A stretch of DNA of 64,000 bases, from positions 2,480,001 through 2,544,000 of the forward strand of contig NZ_CP079737.1 in NCBI RefSeq assembly GCF_019916025.1, written 5' to 3'. The stretch is from Paraclostridium bifermentans. Its GTDB lineage: Bacteria; Bacillota; Clostridia; Peptostreptococcales; Peptostreptococcaceae. A program made the position numbers and the translations under genes. Positions 9,173-18,455 of this stretch are shown here, in pieces. How positions within the stretch are numbered: position 1 is the stretch's first letter; each line of letters opens with the position of its first letter. The notes under the pieces were generated by a model. It was not told where the DNA came from, ran no database searches, and saw only the letters and a list, made by a program, of their open reading frames with translations.

Positions 9173-9216
9173 AAAAAAAGATAACTGAAGTTGATGTATA
9201 ACTTAGTCATCTTTTT
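9173..9216. terminator. Terminator after murJ copy 2
   Basis: AAAAAGATAACT and AGTCATCTTTTT form the stem with an inner AAGTT/AACTT pair, and T-runs occur on both strands. The base sequence resembles the longer hairpin after murJ copy 1 (3474-3605), consistent with a shared origin of the two loci. Confidence 0.75.
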
Positions 9217-9235
9217 TAGTTTGTTTCATATAAAA

Positions 9236-10768
9236 CTACATGTTCAATTTCTTTTTTGTAAAATCAATTATAATACTTACTTCTTCAACTTTTAATATTA
9301 CTATTAATACTCCATATGTTAAAGCACCTATTCCTATAGATCCAAATAATGATATAGCTTTTTGTATTGTTCCAATTCCTAATAACCCTGATAACATACT
9401 ATAAATAACATACGTTGTAATTCCCATTAAAATAGATGCTATTAGTGATTTAATTGTAGTTTTTATTATTTTATCTTGCCCAAAATATCCAATCTTTTTT
9501 TTAAGACTTCTAAATAAAATCAATATACATATAATCGCTGATAAACTTGTTGCAAATGCTAATCCTGCATGACCCATAAATTTAACTAATATTAAGTTTA
9601 GGATTATATTCATTCCCATAGCCATAGCTCCATTTATCATGGGAGTCTTTGTGTCTTGTAATGAGTAAAATACCTTACCCAATATATCTCTGAGTCCAAA
9701 TCCAACCATTCCTATAGAATAAAATATCAACGCACTTGCTGTTGTTTTAGTAGCATTTGCATCAAATGCACCTCTTTCAAACAATAAACTCACTATAGGT
9801 ATAGCTAAAACCATAGCACCTACTGATATTGGAATAACTAAAAGAATTACGCTATTAACACTTTTATAAACAGTTTTTGTAAAGCTATCTTTATTACTAT
9901 CAGATGACATTTTTGATAGCGCTGGGTATATAGCTGTTCCTATTGATGCTATAAACAATCCCATTACAAAAGAATTTAATCTATTAGCGTAGTTTAAAGC
10001 TGAAATACTTCCTTCCAATAATGTAGATGCTAAAGTCCTATCTACCATTGTGTTAATTTGATTCACTGCAACCCCAATAAACACAGGTCCTACTAACCAT
10101 ATAACTTTTTTTATATAATCTTCCTTCAATCCAATTTCAAATTTATATTTATATCCATATCTACGTGCACTTGGAATTTGAAAAACCAGTCTACTTGCCA
10201 TAGCAATTACTGTACCTATTGGTAATATATATATATTTATCTTAAGGCTCAGTATAATAACTATTATTATAATAATATTGAATGGAATTCCAACAAGCCC
10301 TGGAATCACAAAATTTTCTTTAGCTTGTAAAAAAGATGTTATTATACTGCTTGTTCCCATAAACAATGCCCCAAATATCATAATTCTTGTGAATTCTACG
10401 GTTAACTTAAAAGTATATCCATCAAATCCCATTGCAAATATCTTTACTACTTGCTCTGTAAATAACAAAACTAATAATACTAGTACCGAACTTAAAATCA
10501 AAGTTATATTAAAAATATTATTTGTAAATTTATTGCTCTCTTTTATACTATTACTATTTTCATAATATAAAGGTATAAAAGTTGTAGCTAATGCAATTCC
10601 TATTAAAGAAAATAGTGTTCCGGGTATGTTCATAGCAACTATATATGCATCACTGTACAAGGTAGTTCCATAAATACCCCCAAGCACTAATTCCCTTACA
10701 AAGCCCAAAACTTTAGATATTATAGTTATTATCATTAACATCAATGTGGTTTTGGCTACTTTATTCAT
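9236..10768 (-). CDS. MurJ/MviN-family flippase, copy 2 (likely Wzx role in polysaccharide locus 1)
   Basis: 510 aa, about 14 membrane segments, aligning with copy 1 throughout (FGRE becomes FVRE near the start; FERGAFDANATKT and VGFGLRDILGKVFYSLQDTKTP are retained). It overlaps the Wzy-like polymerase gene by 4 bp (ATGA type), so the two are translationally coupled and it closes locus 1. Locus 1 has no other flippase, so by position this protein probably exports the lipid-linked repeat unit, a role normally taken by Wzx. That is inference; the family's established substrate is lipid II. The alternative is a second housekeeping MurJ. Confidence 0.85.
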   Translation of the reverse strand: MNKVAKTTLMLMIITIISKVLGFVRELVLGGIYGTTLYSDAYIVAMNIPGTLFSLIGIALATTFIPLYYENSNSIKESNKFTNNIFNITLILSSVLVLLVLLFTEQVVKIFAMGFDGYTFKLTVEFTRIMIFGALFMGTSSIITSFLQAKENFVIPGLVGIPFNIIIIIVIILSLKINIYILPIGTVIAMASRLVFQIPSARRYGYKYKFEIGLKEDYIKKVIWLVGPVFIGVAVNQINTMVDRTLASTLLEGSISALNYANRLNSFVMGLFIASIGTAIYPALSKMSSDSNKDSFTKTVYKSVNSVILLVIPISVGAMVLAIPIVSLLFERGAFDANATKTTASALIFYSIGMVGFGLRDILGKVFYSLQDTKTPMINGAMAMGMNIILNLILVKFMGHAGLAFATSLSAIICILILFRSLKKKIGYFGQDKIIKTTIKSLIASILMGITTYVIYSMLSGLLGIGTIQKAISLFGSIGIGALTYGVLIVILKVEEVSIIIDFTKKKLNM

Positions 10769-12096
10769 CTTACTCGCCTTTTATATAAAATTGGTAGCTT
10801 TATAAGAAGATATATTGCTATAAAATATATTGCATTTAGAGGCATAGCTGCAAAGTATTTTTCTGCATTTAGATAAGATACTAGTGGCATCATAAAAAAC
10901 GCATTTAACACAGTCCATACACCTGCATCAATTTCATTTTTTGATTTATTATATAAAAAACCATGAAACATTCCTATTAACATATTGCATAGTATAACGC
11001 CCATATATCCAAAGTCAGCCATAAAATTTAGATTTGCAGTATATACATTAGTTCTAAATCCACCAGTTCCATATATAGTAGTACTTATTGTGCTTTGAGT
11101 TTCAAAATCAAACAATGGAATTATATTTAATGCTTTATATATTATCCTAAATGTCTGTTGACCAAATAAATCACTTGTAAATGTTAAGTTTTTATATACA
11201 TTATCAAATGCACCTACACCACCACTTAAATAAATAGCAATATTATTCAAACCTTCATTAGGATCTATTTTCCCTGCTAGTTTACCCGCTATAAAAAAGT
11301 AAGAAAAAATGAGCCCTATACATAAAATCCCCATGATAAGATACTTAATTTCTAATATTTTTTTATCTCTAGCATTTTCATATTTATCGCTTTTTACTTG
11401 AATTTTATATGCTATAAACACAATTATTAATGAATATATTACAAGTATAGATCTTATCCCTAAAATATATCCCATTATAAATACGGCTATGGACGGCATT
11501 AATAAAATACTAACTTTTTTACTCCATCCACTAGTCATGTATTCTTTGACTGCAAAGTATAAATATACTACACCTAACATACGACATACTAATATGATAT
11601 ATGTCCATAACCCTAAGTCCACAGCCCCATTAGATCTAGTTTCTCCTTTGTATATCATCAAGTTTCTAGTAAACTCTTTTATATTATCTGATCCTACTAT
11701 ATAATCACTACCAATACTTAAATACACTATAATAGTTATTAAAATTAATATAGTTGATAAAATTGCCTTGTTGGTTGATACATTTAATATCTTTTGTTCA
11801 TACTTCTTATTTTGTAAATTTTTATTGTTTTTTAAATATAAATTTTCTCTATTTGATGTATTTGCTATCATCATTGTAAATGCAAAACCTGCGTCCACCC
11901 ACATAATTGCAGTACTCAATATAAAAACTGTAGCTGCTGAAATATTGATACCCCATGTTTCATGAAATATTAATAATCCTATAGATCCTAAAAATACTAC
12001 ACCTTTTAAAATAATTAATGGATGTAAAGTTTCTTTTAATATGATAATAGCTATTAATAGTTGAACAAATATTATTATACTAAATAGTAATTCCAT
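10765..12096 (-). CDS. Oligosaccharide repeat-unit polymerase, Wzy-like (locus 1)
   Basis: 443 aa, about 11-12 predicted membrane segments with a long extracellular loop around 255-330 (AGKIDPNEGLNNIAIYLSGGVGAFDNV), the usual layout of O-antigen/capsule polymerases. Such proteins join undecaprenyl-linked repeat units on the outer face of the membrane. Wzy families share little sequence, so the call rests on topology and on context between the UDP-sugar genes and the flippase, which it overlaps by 4 bp. ATG preceded by AAGGAAA. The linkage formed cannot be predicted. Confidence 0.75.
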   Translation of the reverse strand: MELLFSIIIFVQLLIAIIILKETLHPLIILKGVVFLGSIGLLIFHETWGINISAATVFILSTAIMWVDAGFAFTMMIANTSNRENLYLKNNKNLQNKKYEQKILNVSTNKAILSTILILITIIVYLSIGSDYIVGSDNIKEFTRNLMIYKGETRSNGAVDLGLWTYIILVCRMLGVVYLYFAVKEYMTSGWSKKVSILLMPSIAVFIMGYILGIRSILVIYSLIIVFIAYKIQVKSDKYENARDKKILEIKYLIMGILCIGLIFSYFFIAGKLAGKIDPNEGLNNIAIYLSGGVGAFDNVYKNLTFTSDLFGQQTFRIIYKALNIIPLFDFETQSTISTTIYGTGGFRTNVYTANLNFMADFGYMGVILCNMLIGMFHGFLYNKSKNEIDAGVWTVLNAFFMMPLVSYLNAEKYFAAMPLNAIYFIAIYLLIKLPILYKRRVR

Positions 12097-12111
12097 ATTA
12101 ATTTTCCTTTA

Positions 12112-13086
12112 TTATAAATTTTTTTTGTACCAATCTATAGTCAACTCTATGCCATCATTAAAATTATAACTTGGATTATAATTTAATAATTTTCTAGCAT
12201 TTGATATATCTGCATTTGAATGTTTTATATCACCTTTTCTATCTGGACCATGTATAGGTTTTATATCTTTACATAATAGTTTCTTTAGTGTTTTATATAA
12301 TTCATTTAAAGAGATTCTACCTCCATATGCTATATTGTAAGCTCTTCCACAAGCTTCTTTTGGAGCTAAACAAGCTCTTAAATTAGCTTCTATTACATTA
12401 TCTATATAAGTAAAGTCTCTTGAATTTTCTCCATCTCCATTTATAGTAGGTTGTTCATCACTTAAAAGTAATTTTACAAACTTTGGAATAACTGCTGAGT
12501 AATAAGAGTTTGGATCTTGTCTTCTTCCAAATACATTAAAGTACCTCATTCCCACAGTTTCTAATCCATATAAGTCAAAGTAATTTCTAGCATATAGTTC
12601 ATTAACTTTCTTTGTTATAGCATAAGGAGATAATAACTTTCCTTCTCTTCCTTCTACTTTAGGTAAATTAGGTTCATCTCCATAAACAGATGAGGATGAT
12701 GCATATACAAACCTCTTAACTGAATTATCTCTAGCCGCTGTCATCATGTTTAGAGTTCCTTTTATATTTATTTCTTCATATAACAAAGGCATTTCTATTG
12801 ATCTAGGAACAGACCCCCAAGCTGCTTGATGTAATATATAATCTATATCTTTACAAATTTCTTGGCATATTTGTATATCCCTTATATCTCCTTCTATAAA
12901 CTCAAAGTTTTCATTATCCATAAAATATTTTATATTCTCTCTTTTTCCTATTGAAAAATTATCTAAAGCTCTAACAAAATAACCTTTATTTAATAGTGCT
13001 TCAATAAGGTTGGAGCCGATAAATCCAGCTCCACCTGTTACTAAAAACTTAGTTCCTTTAGGAAATTGCACGTCTTGGTATCCCAA
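12112..13086 (-). CDS. NAD-dependent UDP-hexose(amine) 4-epimerase, extended SDR
   Basis: 324 aa. Rossmann motif TGGAGFIGSN at about 18-27, then SSSSVYGDEP and the YAITK (YxxxK) catalytic pair, and MRYFNVFGRRQDPNSYYSAV for substrate binding. It resembles the WbpP/TviC group that interconverts UDP-GlcNAc and UDP-GalNAc (or the uronates). The start is TTG, eight bases after GGAGG. It is 2 bp from the upstream UDP-HexNAc dehydrogenase gene; together they fit a TviB/TviC-like pair making UDP-N-acetylgalactosaminuronic acid. Substrate choice is inference. Confidence 0.85.
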   Translation of the reverse strand: MGYQDVQFPKGTKFLVTGGAGFIGSNLIEALLNKGYFVRALDNFSIGKRENIKYFMDNENFEFIEGDIRDIQICQEICKDIDYILHQAAWGSVPRSIEMPLLYEEINIKGTLNMMTAARDNSVKRFVYASSSSVYGDEPNLPKVEGREGKLLSPYAITKKVNELYARNYFDLYGLETVGMRYFNVFGRRQDPNSYYSAVIPKFVKLLLSDEQPTINGDGENSRDFTYIDNVIEANLRACLAPKEACGRAYNIAYGGRISLNELYKTLKKLLCKDIKPIHGPDRKGDIKHSNADISNARKLLNYNPSYNFNDGIELTIDWYKKNL

Positions 13087-13088
13087 CT

Positions 13089-14429
13089 TTATAACCTCCA
13101 GTATAAGTAATTCTTTAACTGAGCTTCTTTTTTATCAAATATACCTTTAACGTCAACCAAAACTAATTTATCTTCACTGTTTAATATTTCAGGCTTTTCT
13201 TCATACAATTTCTTTATAGATTCTAAAGTTAATTCCATATATTCCTTATGTCCTACAGCCACTATAACTGCATTCATATTTTTTATATTTTCAAACTTAG
13301 TTAGCTCTATCCCATATTCTCTTTTGACCTCATTTTCATCTGCTATAGGATCAGCAACAAACACATTTATTCCGTATTCTTTTAATTCATTTATTATATC
13401 TATAACTTTAGAGTTTCTAACATCTGGACAATCCTCTTTAAATGTCATACCTAAAATTGCTACTTTAGCTCCCTTTACTTGCTTATTAGCTTTTATTAGA
13501 TTCTTAACTGTAGATTCTCCTACATATTTACCCATTCCATCATTTATCCTTCTTCCTGATAATATAACTTGTGAATGATATCCTATTTGTTCAGCTTTGT
13601 GCGTTAAATAGTAAGGGTCAACACCTATGCAGTGCCCTCCAACCAATCCAGGATAAAATTTTAAGAAATTCCATTTAGTCCCTGATGCTTCCAAAACTGC
13701 TTTCGTATCTATTTCCATCTTATTGAAAATCATAGACAATTCATTTACAAAGGCTATATTAATATCTCTTTGAGAGTTTTCTATAACCTTAGCGGCTTCT
13801 GCTACTTTTATACTCTCTGCCCTATGAACCCCTGCCTCTATAATTAATTCATATATACTAGCTATATTTTCTAAACTTTCTACATCCATTCCAGATACTA
13901 CTTTAGTTATATTTTCTAATCTATGAAGCTTATCTCCGGGGTTTATTCTTTCTGGCGAATATCCAACCTTAAAATCAACGCCACACTTCAGATTAGATTC
14001 TTCTTCTAATATAGATATACATACCTCTTCAGTAACTCCAGGATATACAGTTGACTCATATACTACTATAGATCCCTTAGTTAAATTTCTTCCTAAAACT
14101 CTACTTGCTCCAATTATTGGTGTTAAATCTGGAGTTTTATCATCATTTATAGGAGTTGGAACTGCAATTATATGAAACTTAGCTTCTTTTAATTTAGTTT
14201 CATCACTTGTCATTAAAGCTGTTGTTTCTTTTAAGGCTTTATTTCCAACTTCATTAGTAACATCAATTCCTTGTTTATATAGTTCTATTTTTTCTTTATT
14301 TACATCAAACCCTATTACATTTACTTTATTTGCAAAAGCAATTGCTAATGGCATACCTACATATCCCAATCCAATTACTGATAAGTTTTCTTTTTTATCT
14401 TTTATTTTCTGATACAATTCTAATGTCAA
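13089..14429 (-). CDS. UDP-N-acetylhexosamine 6-dehydrogenase, WbpA/TviB-like (locus 1)
   Basis: 446 aa. NAD-binding motif GLGYVGMPLA at about 20, VYESTVYPGVTEE, GYSPERINPGD, and the catalytic Cys in VGGHCIGVDPYY. The GGHCIGVDPYY form (rather than GGSCFPKD) marks the UDP-HexNAc dehydrogenase branch. It oxidises UDP-GlcNAc or UDP-GalNAc twice to the uronate. The start is TTG, eight bases after GGAGG. A closely similar enzyme is encoded at 28435-29745 in locus 2, so both polysaccharides probably contain a HexNAc-uronic acid. Confidence 0.9.
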   Translation of the reverse strand: MTLELYQKIKDKKENLSVIGLGYVGMPLAIAFANKVNVIGFDVNKEKIELYKQGIDVTNEVGNKALKETTALMTSDETKLKEAKFHIIAVPTPINDDKTPDLTPIIGASRVLGRNLTKGSIVVYESTVYPGVTEEVCISILEEESNLKCGVDFKVGYSPERINPGDKLHRLENITKVVSGMDVESLENIASIYELIIEAGVHRAESIKVAEAAKVIENSQRDINIAFVNELSMIFNKMEIDTKAVLEASGTKWNFLKFYPGLVGGHCIGVDPYYLTHKAEQIGYHSQVILSGRRINDGMGKYVGESTVKNLIKANKQVKGAKVAILGMTFKEDCPDVRNSKVIDIINELKEYGINVFVADPIADENEVKREYGIELTKFENIKNMNAVIVAVGHKEYMELTLESIKKLYEEKPEILNSEDKLVLVDVKGIFDKKEAQLKNYLYWRL

Positions 14430-14449
14430 TTTAAAATCCTCCTTTCAAC

Positions 14450-14995
14450 TTATGATATATTATCATTAGTTGAAATAAATTTAGCGGGAACCCCACCTAC
14501 TATAATGTTGTTTTCTACATTTTTAGTTACCACAGATCCTGCAGCTACTAAACTTCCTTCTCCTATTGTTATCCCACTTGTGACAACAACATGAGACGCG
14601 CACCAAGTTCCTTTTTTTATATGAATAGGCTTGCTTATTCCTTTGTTTTTTACAACTCCATTTTCAAATATATGGTTTGTTGTAGCTAATACACTCATTG
14701 GCCCAATAATAACATAATCATCTAAGATAATTTTTCCCTTAGCATTTATATAAACATTGTGTGAAATATAACAATTGTTTCCCACATGTAAATTTTCTGG
14801 ACTATTTATGGTAACTAGGGGTGCGATTTGCAGTTTTTTACCGCTTGATCCTATAAATGGTTTAATTAAAAATCCTCTAATTAGGTTTGTATATAAATGA
14901 TTTGGAAATAATGATGTAATTAAAAACACCATGTGTATTGGTATGTTTCTGAATATAAAGTTTAAATATATTGATAGCTTTTTATTTAATCTCAT
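14450..14995 (-). CDS. Hexapeptide-repeat (LbH) acetyltransferase
   Basis: 181 aa. After a hydrophobic N-terminal stretch (about 8-35), imperfect hexapeptide repeats run from about 60 to 175, including VGNNCYISHNVYINAKG, IGEGSLVAAGSVVTKNV and the closing IVGGVPAKF typical of maltose/galactoside O-acetyltransferase relatives. The likely role is O-acetylation of a sugar in the locus 1 repeat. The chosen ATG lies six bases after GGAG; an ATG four codons earlier would contain that site within the gene. It lies between the second GT4 gene and the UDP-HexNAc dehydrogenase gene. Confidence 0.8.
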   Translation of the reverse strand: MRLNKKLSIYLNFIFRNIPIHMVFLITSLFPNHLYTNLIRGFLIKPFIGSSGKKLQIAPLVTINSPENLHVGNNCYISHNVYINAKGKIILDDYVIIGPMSVLATTNHIFENGVVKNKGISKPIHIKKGTWCASHVVVTSGITIGEGSLVAAGSVVTKNVENNIIVGGVPAKFISTNDNIS

Positions 14996-15021
14996 AATAT
15001 TCTCCATTACTTAAACTAGAT

Positions 15022-16173
15022 TTATTTCAATATAGAAGCAGATTCTTTAAATCTTTTAAAAAATTCACTTCTTCTAGCTTCTAATTTATTATTTTCATAT
15101 TCTTTTGCTTTTTTAAAGTTTATAATTGCTAGTTCTTCTCTGTGCATATTTACATATTCAAAAGTATTTACAAATTCTTTATATGATTTTTGGGGATATA
15201 TACTTTTATCTATAAGTAACTCAGGTATTCCTCCTGCATCACTTCCTATAGCCGGACATCCTCTATTTAATGCCTCAATCAATGATCTTGGTAGCCCTTC
15301 TGTTAAACTTGGTTGAACGTATATATCTATAGTATCTAGCCAATCAAATACTTCAGCATGTGTTAGTACTCCCATAAATTTAACATTTTCATAAGAGTCA
15401 TATTTTTTAGCTACATTTTTGAGGTAGGAATTGTCTCCACCTCCAACTAGCTGATACTCTATTTCATATCCTTTTTCCTTTAAAACTTTTATTGCTTTAA
15501 TTACGTTTTGTTGTCCTTTATATCTAGATCCCACAGTTGCACAAGTACCTAAAATAATTTTTTTATTTAACTTTTCACTTTGTATTTGCTTCAATCTATT
15601 TTGTAATACATCTTCATCATTTTTAGGTAACATAACATTTGAACAAGATATACTTTTCCCTTTAGTTGGATATCTATTTTGTAAAAACTCATTAGTTACA
15701 TAAACAACATAAGGAGCTTCTTTGATTTCTTTTTTACACAGCTTATACATTATTGGAGCTAGAATCTTTCCATATATACTGTGATTCCATAAAGCATCAA
15801 ATGGACACCCTACCATTTCAACTAAATAAGGTTTATTTAATTTTTTTATATACTTCAAAGACATTAACCCTATAAAACTAGGTAATCTTACAATTAAATA
15901 TTCACTTTGTTTTATCTCATCTTCTATCTGTTTTCTCACTTTTATTTTCAGTATATCTTTTATACTATTAAACGTAATAAATGATATATTTTCGCTTATT
16001 GTATCTGAAAACTTTTTTTCATTTATGTTTGCTTTAGTATGACAAGCCATAATTTTGATTTTCCCAAAGTTTTGAATATATCTATCACAAAATTTATCAT
16101 CAAATCCATATGAACAAAAATACTCATCTTTAAACTTAGGAAATTTATGATCATGTATAAATAAAAGACTCAT
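15022..16173 (-). CDS. Glycosyltransferase family 4 (locus 1, second)
   Basis: 383 aa, GT-B fold. The donor-binding C-terminal half shows LVGGGDNSYLKNVAKKY, VKFMGVLTHAEVFDWL, VQPSLTEGLPRSLIEAL and CPAIGSDAGGIPELL, the EX7E-type region of GT4 retaining enzymes. The N-terminal half (acceptor side) is divergent, with a short opening MSLLFIHDHKFPKF. Cytosolic or membrane-associated, adding a sugar to the undecaprenyl-linked repeat. Donor and linkage are unknown. ATG preceded by AGAGG; 17 bp after the preceding glycosyltransferase gene. Confidence 0.85.
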   Translation of the reverse strand: MSLLFIHDHKFPKFKDEYFCSYGFDDKFCDRYIQNFGKIKIMACHTKANINEKKFSDTISENISFITFNSIKDILKIKVRKQIEDEIKQSEYLIVRLPSFIGLMSLKYIKKLNKPYLVEMVGCPFDALWNHSIYGKILAPIMYKLCKKEIKEAPYVVYVTNEFLQNRYPTKGKSISCSNVMLPKNDEDVLQNRLKQIQSEKLNKKIILGTCATVGSRYKGQQNVIKAIKVLKEKGYEIEYQLVGGGDNSYLKNVAKKYDSYENVKFMGVLTHAEVFDWLDTIDIYVQPSLTEGLPRSLIEALNRGCPAIGSDAGGIPELLIDKSIYPQKSYKEFVNTFEYVNMHREELAIINFKKAKEYENNKLEARRSEFFKRFKESASILK

Positions 16174-16190
16174 AGTTTATAAACCTCTTT

Positions 16191-17297
16191 CTATAACATC
16201 TTTGTAATTTTATTTATCTTATCAATATAGCTTTTTATTACTATATCTCTGTCAAATTCTTTTTCTGCTTTAATCCTACTATTTAAACCCATTTCTTTCT
16301 TTTCTTCAAAAGATAGATTTATAAATTTTTCTATAGAGTTTTGTAAGCTTTTATAATCTTTGGATTTACATAAATATCCATTGTATCCATCATCTACATT
16401 ATCCTTACACCCATATGTGTCACAAGTTATCAATGGTCTTCCTATTGCTGCACCCTCTTGAAGTACAGTTCCTCTTCCTTCTCCATATGATGGTAATACT
16501 ATACAGGATGATTTTTTCATTATCGCTTGGATATCTGACCTATGACCTAAATAATTTATAACTTTTAACTTTTCATATTCCTTTAATTTATTTATATATA
16601 TATCTTCATCAATTGCTCCAACTACATCAAACTCTACATTCAGATGTTTATCTTTTATATTTTTAGCACTTTCTAAAAACTCTTCTATTCCTTTATCTTT
16701 AATAATTCTAGCTATAAAGGTAAATTTAATTTTTTCATTATTAGGGTATTCATTGAATTGAAATTCTTTAAGATTTACTCCTGATCCTGGAACAACACTT
16801 ATCTGTTGTTGATTTGCTATTATCTTTATGTTTTTATAAAAGTCTTGATTGTCTTTATTTAAGAAAAATATATGACATGCGTTTTTGAATGAAAATTTAT
16901 TTAATTTTATTAATACTTTTTTTATCCATAAATCTCGTATAAATACACTACCTAACCCTGTAACTGTATGAATTACTTTTTGGTTCAAACTTCTACACGC
17001 TATGCCTCCATAAATATTAGGCTTTATAGTGTACGTAAGAACTAAGTCAGGTTTTATTTTCTTTATAATTTTTATATATTGGATTAATAACTTTAACTCT
17101 TGTATAACATTCATACCTCTTCTGTTCATAGGAGTTTCTATAAAATTACATCCCATATCTTTAAACTTTTCAACTTTTTCTCCATATGGTAAAGCTATTG
17201 TTACATCATATCCAAGTCTTAACAATCGCTGAGGCAATTCTTTTCTAAAGTTATACAATCCTATATCATTGTTAGCTAAAATTAGAATTTTTTTCAT
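16191..17297 (-). CDS. Glycosyltransferase family 4, PglA-like (locus 1, first)
   Basis: 368 aa. The N-terminus MKKILILANNDIGLYNFRKE, then VTYTIKPNIYGG-type region (here LTYTIKPNIYGGIACR) and HTVTGLGSVF, match the GT4 group containing Campylobacter PglA, which adds GalNAc to undecaprenyl-PP-diNAcBac. The C-terminal half has FIARIIKDKGIEEFLE, NYLGHRSDIQAIM and LPSYGEGRGTVLQEGAA. It directly follows pglE, and the PglC-like initiator, PglD and PglE genes are beside it, so a role as second-sugar transferase on a bacillosamine-type primer is a reasonable inference. ATG preceded by AAGGAG. Confidence 0.85.
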   Translation of the reverse strand: MKKILILANNDIGLYNFRKELPQRLLRLGYDVTIALPYGEKVEKFKDMGCNFIETPMNRRGMNVIQELKLLIQYIKIIKKIKPDLVLTYTIKPNIYGGIACRSLNQKVIHTVTGLGSVFIRDLWIKKVLIKLNKFSFKNACHIFFLNKDNQDFYKNIKIIANQQQISVVPGSGVNLKEFQFNEYPNNEKIKFTFIARIIKDKGIEEFLESAKNIKDKHLNVEFDVVGAIDEDIYINKLKEYEKLKVINYLGHRSDIQAIMKKSSCIVLPSYGEGRGTVLQEGAAIGRPLITCDTYGCKDNVDDGYNGYLCKSKDYKSLQNSIEKFINLSFEEKKEMGLNSRIKAEKEFDRDIVIKSYIDKINKITKML

Positions 17298-17307
17298 AAG
17301 ACACTCC

Positions 17308-18441
17308 TTAAAACATTTGTGTAATTATATTTATTACCTTCTTTATATCATCTTCGTTCATTTTCGTATCTGATGGTAAACATATGCCTCTATTAAATAA
17401 ATCTGCTGACACACTTTCTATATCTAAAGAGCTAAAAAATTTATATTCTTTAAAAAAAGGCTGCATATGCATTGGTTTCCATACTGGTCTACTTTCTATA
17501 TTTTCTTTTTCCAAAGCCAATATTATATCTAATGGTTTAATTTCAGAGTTTGCACTTATTATAGCTGCAGATAACCAGTAATTTGGCTTACCAAAGTTAC
17601 ATACATTCATCATTTGTATATTATCTATATCTGTGAAAGCACTTTTATACGTTTCATAAATCTCTTTTTTCTTTTCTATTCTTTCATCAAGCACTTTCAT
17701 CTGCCCTATGCCGATCCCGGCAACAACATTGCTCATTCTGTAATTAAACCCTAATTCTTTATGCTCATAATGTCTCTCATTTTCTCTAGATTGAGTCGCC
17801 CAAAACAAAGCTTTTTTTATATATTCTTCATTATCTGAAACCATCATCCCACCACCAGAAGTAGTGATTATCTTGTTTCCATTAAATGAATATATACCTA
17901 TATCGCCTATAGTTCCACTTTGAGCTCCTTTGTAAGTTGCACCTAAAGACTCAGCCGCATCTTCTATAATAGGAACATTGTATTTATTACATATATCTTT
18001 TAACTTATCGTAATCTGCACTTTGTCCATACAAATTAACTACTATAACAGCCTTTGGCATTTTGTTGTTTTTCTCTGCATCATCAAAAGCTTTTTGAAGT
18101 GCAATTGGGCTCATGTTCCAAGATCCATACTCAGAATCTATAAATACAGGCTCCGCACCTTGATATATTATAGGATTTGCAGTAGCTGAAAAAGTTAATG
18201 TTGAACAAAATACAATATCTCCTTCTCCTACTCCTAAACACTTAAGTGCTAAATGTATTCCGCTAGTTCCACTAGCTAAGGCTGTAGCAGCTTTTGAATT
18301 TGTGTATTCACACACTGCTTTTTCAAAGTTGTTAACATTTGGTCCAAGTGGGGCAACCCAGTTTGTATCAAATGCTTCATTTATATAATTTAACTCCTCT
18401 CCTCCCATATGAGGAGAAGACAAATATATCTTCTTTTTCAT
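17308..18441 (-). CDS. pglE: UDP-4-keto sugar aminotransferase, PglE-like (DegT family)
   Basis: 377 aa, PLP-dependent. Residues near the start, YLSSPHMGGEELNYINEAFD and TNWVAPLGPNVNNFE, match PglE/LegC-type enzymes; the PLP lysine lies in FNGNKIITTSGGGM, and VVNLYGQSADYDKL and DAAESLGATY lie earlier. Known reaction: transfer of an amino group from glutamate to UDP-4-keto-6-deoxy-GlcNAc, the product of PglF. The chosen ATG lies eight bases after AGAGG; an upstream ATG 12 codons earlier would overlap pglD and lacks its own site. It sits 15 bp after pglD and completes the F-D-E set with pglF at 19847. Confidence 0.88.
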   Translation of the reverse strand: MKKKIYLSSPHMGGEELNYINEAFDTNWVAPLGPNVNNFEKAVCEYTNSKAATALASGTSGIHLALKCLGVGEGDIVFCSTLTFSATANPIIYQGAEPVFIDSEYGSWNMSPIALQKAFDDAEKNNKMPKAVIVVNLYGQSADYDKLKDICNKYNVPIIEDAAESLGATYKGAQSGTIGDIGIYSFNGNKIITTSGGGMMVSDNEEYIKKALFWATQSRENERHYEHKELGFNYRMSNVVAGIGIGQMKVLDERIEKKKEIYETYKSAFTDIDNIQMMNVCNFGKPNYWLSAAIISANSEIKPLDIILALEKENIESRPVWKPMHMQPFFKEYKFFSSLDIESVSADLFNRGICLPSDTKMNEDDIKKVINIITQMF

Positions 18442-18455
18442 TTTTATAACCTCTA

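Noticed and set aside
14450-14995. Acetyltransferase as serine acetyltransferase or a second PglD
   Set aside because: It lacks the PglD Rossmann half and the CysE N-terminal domain; it fits the short maltose/galactoside O-acetyltransferase type.
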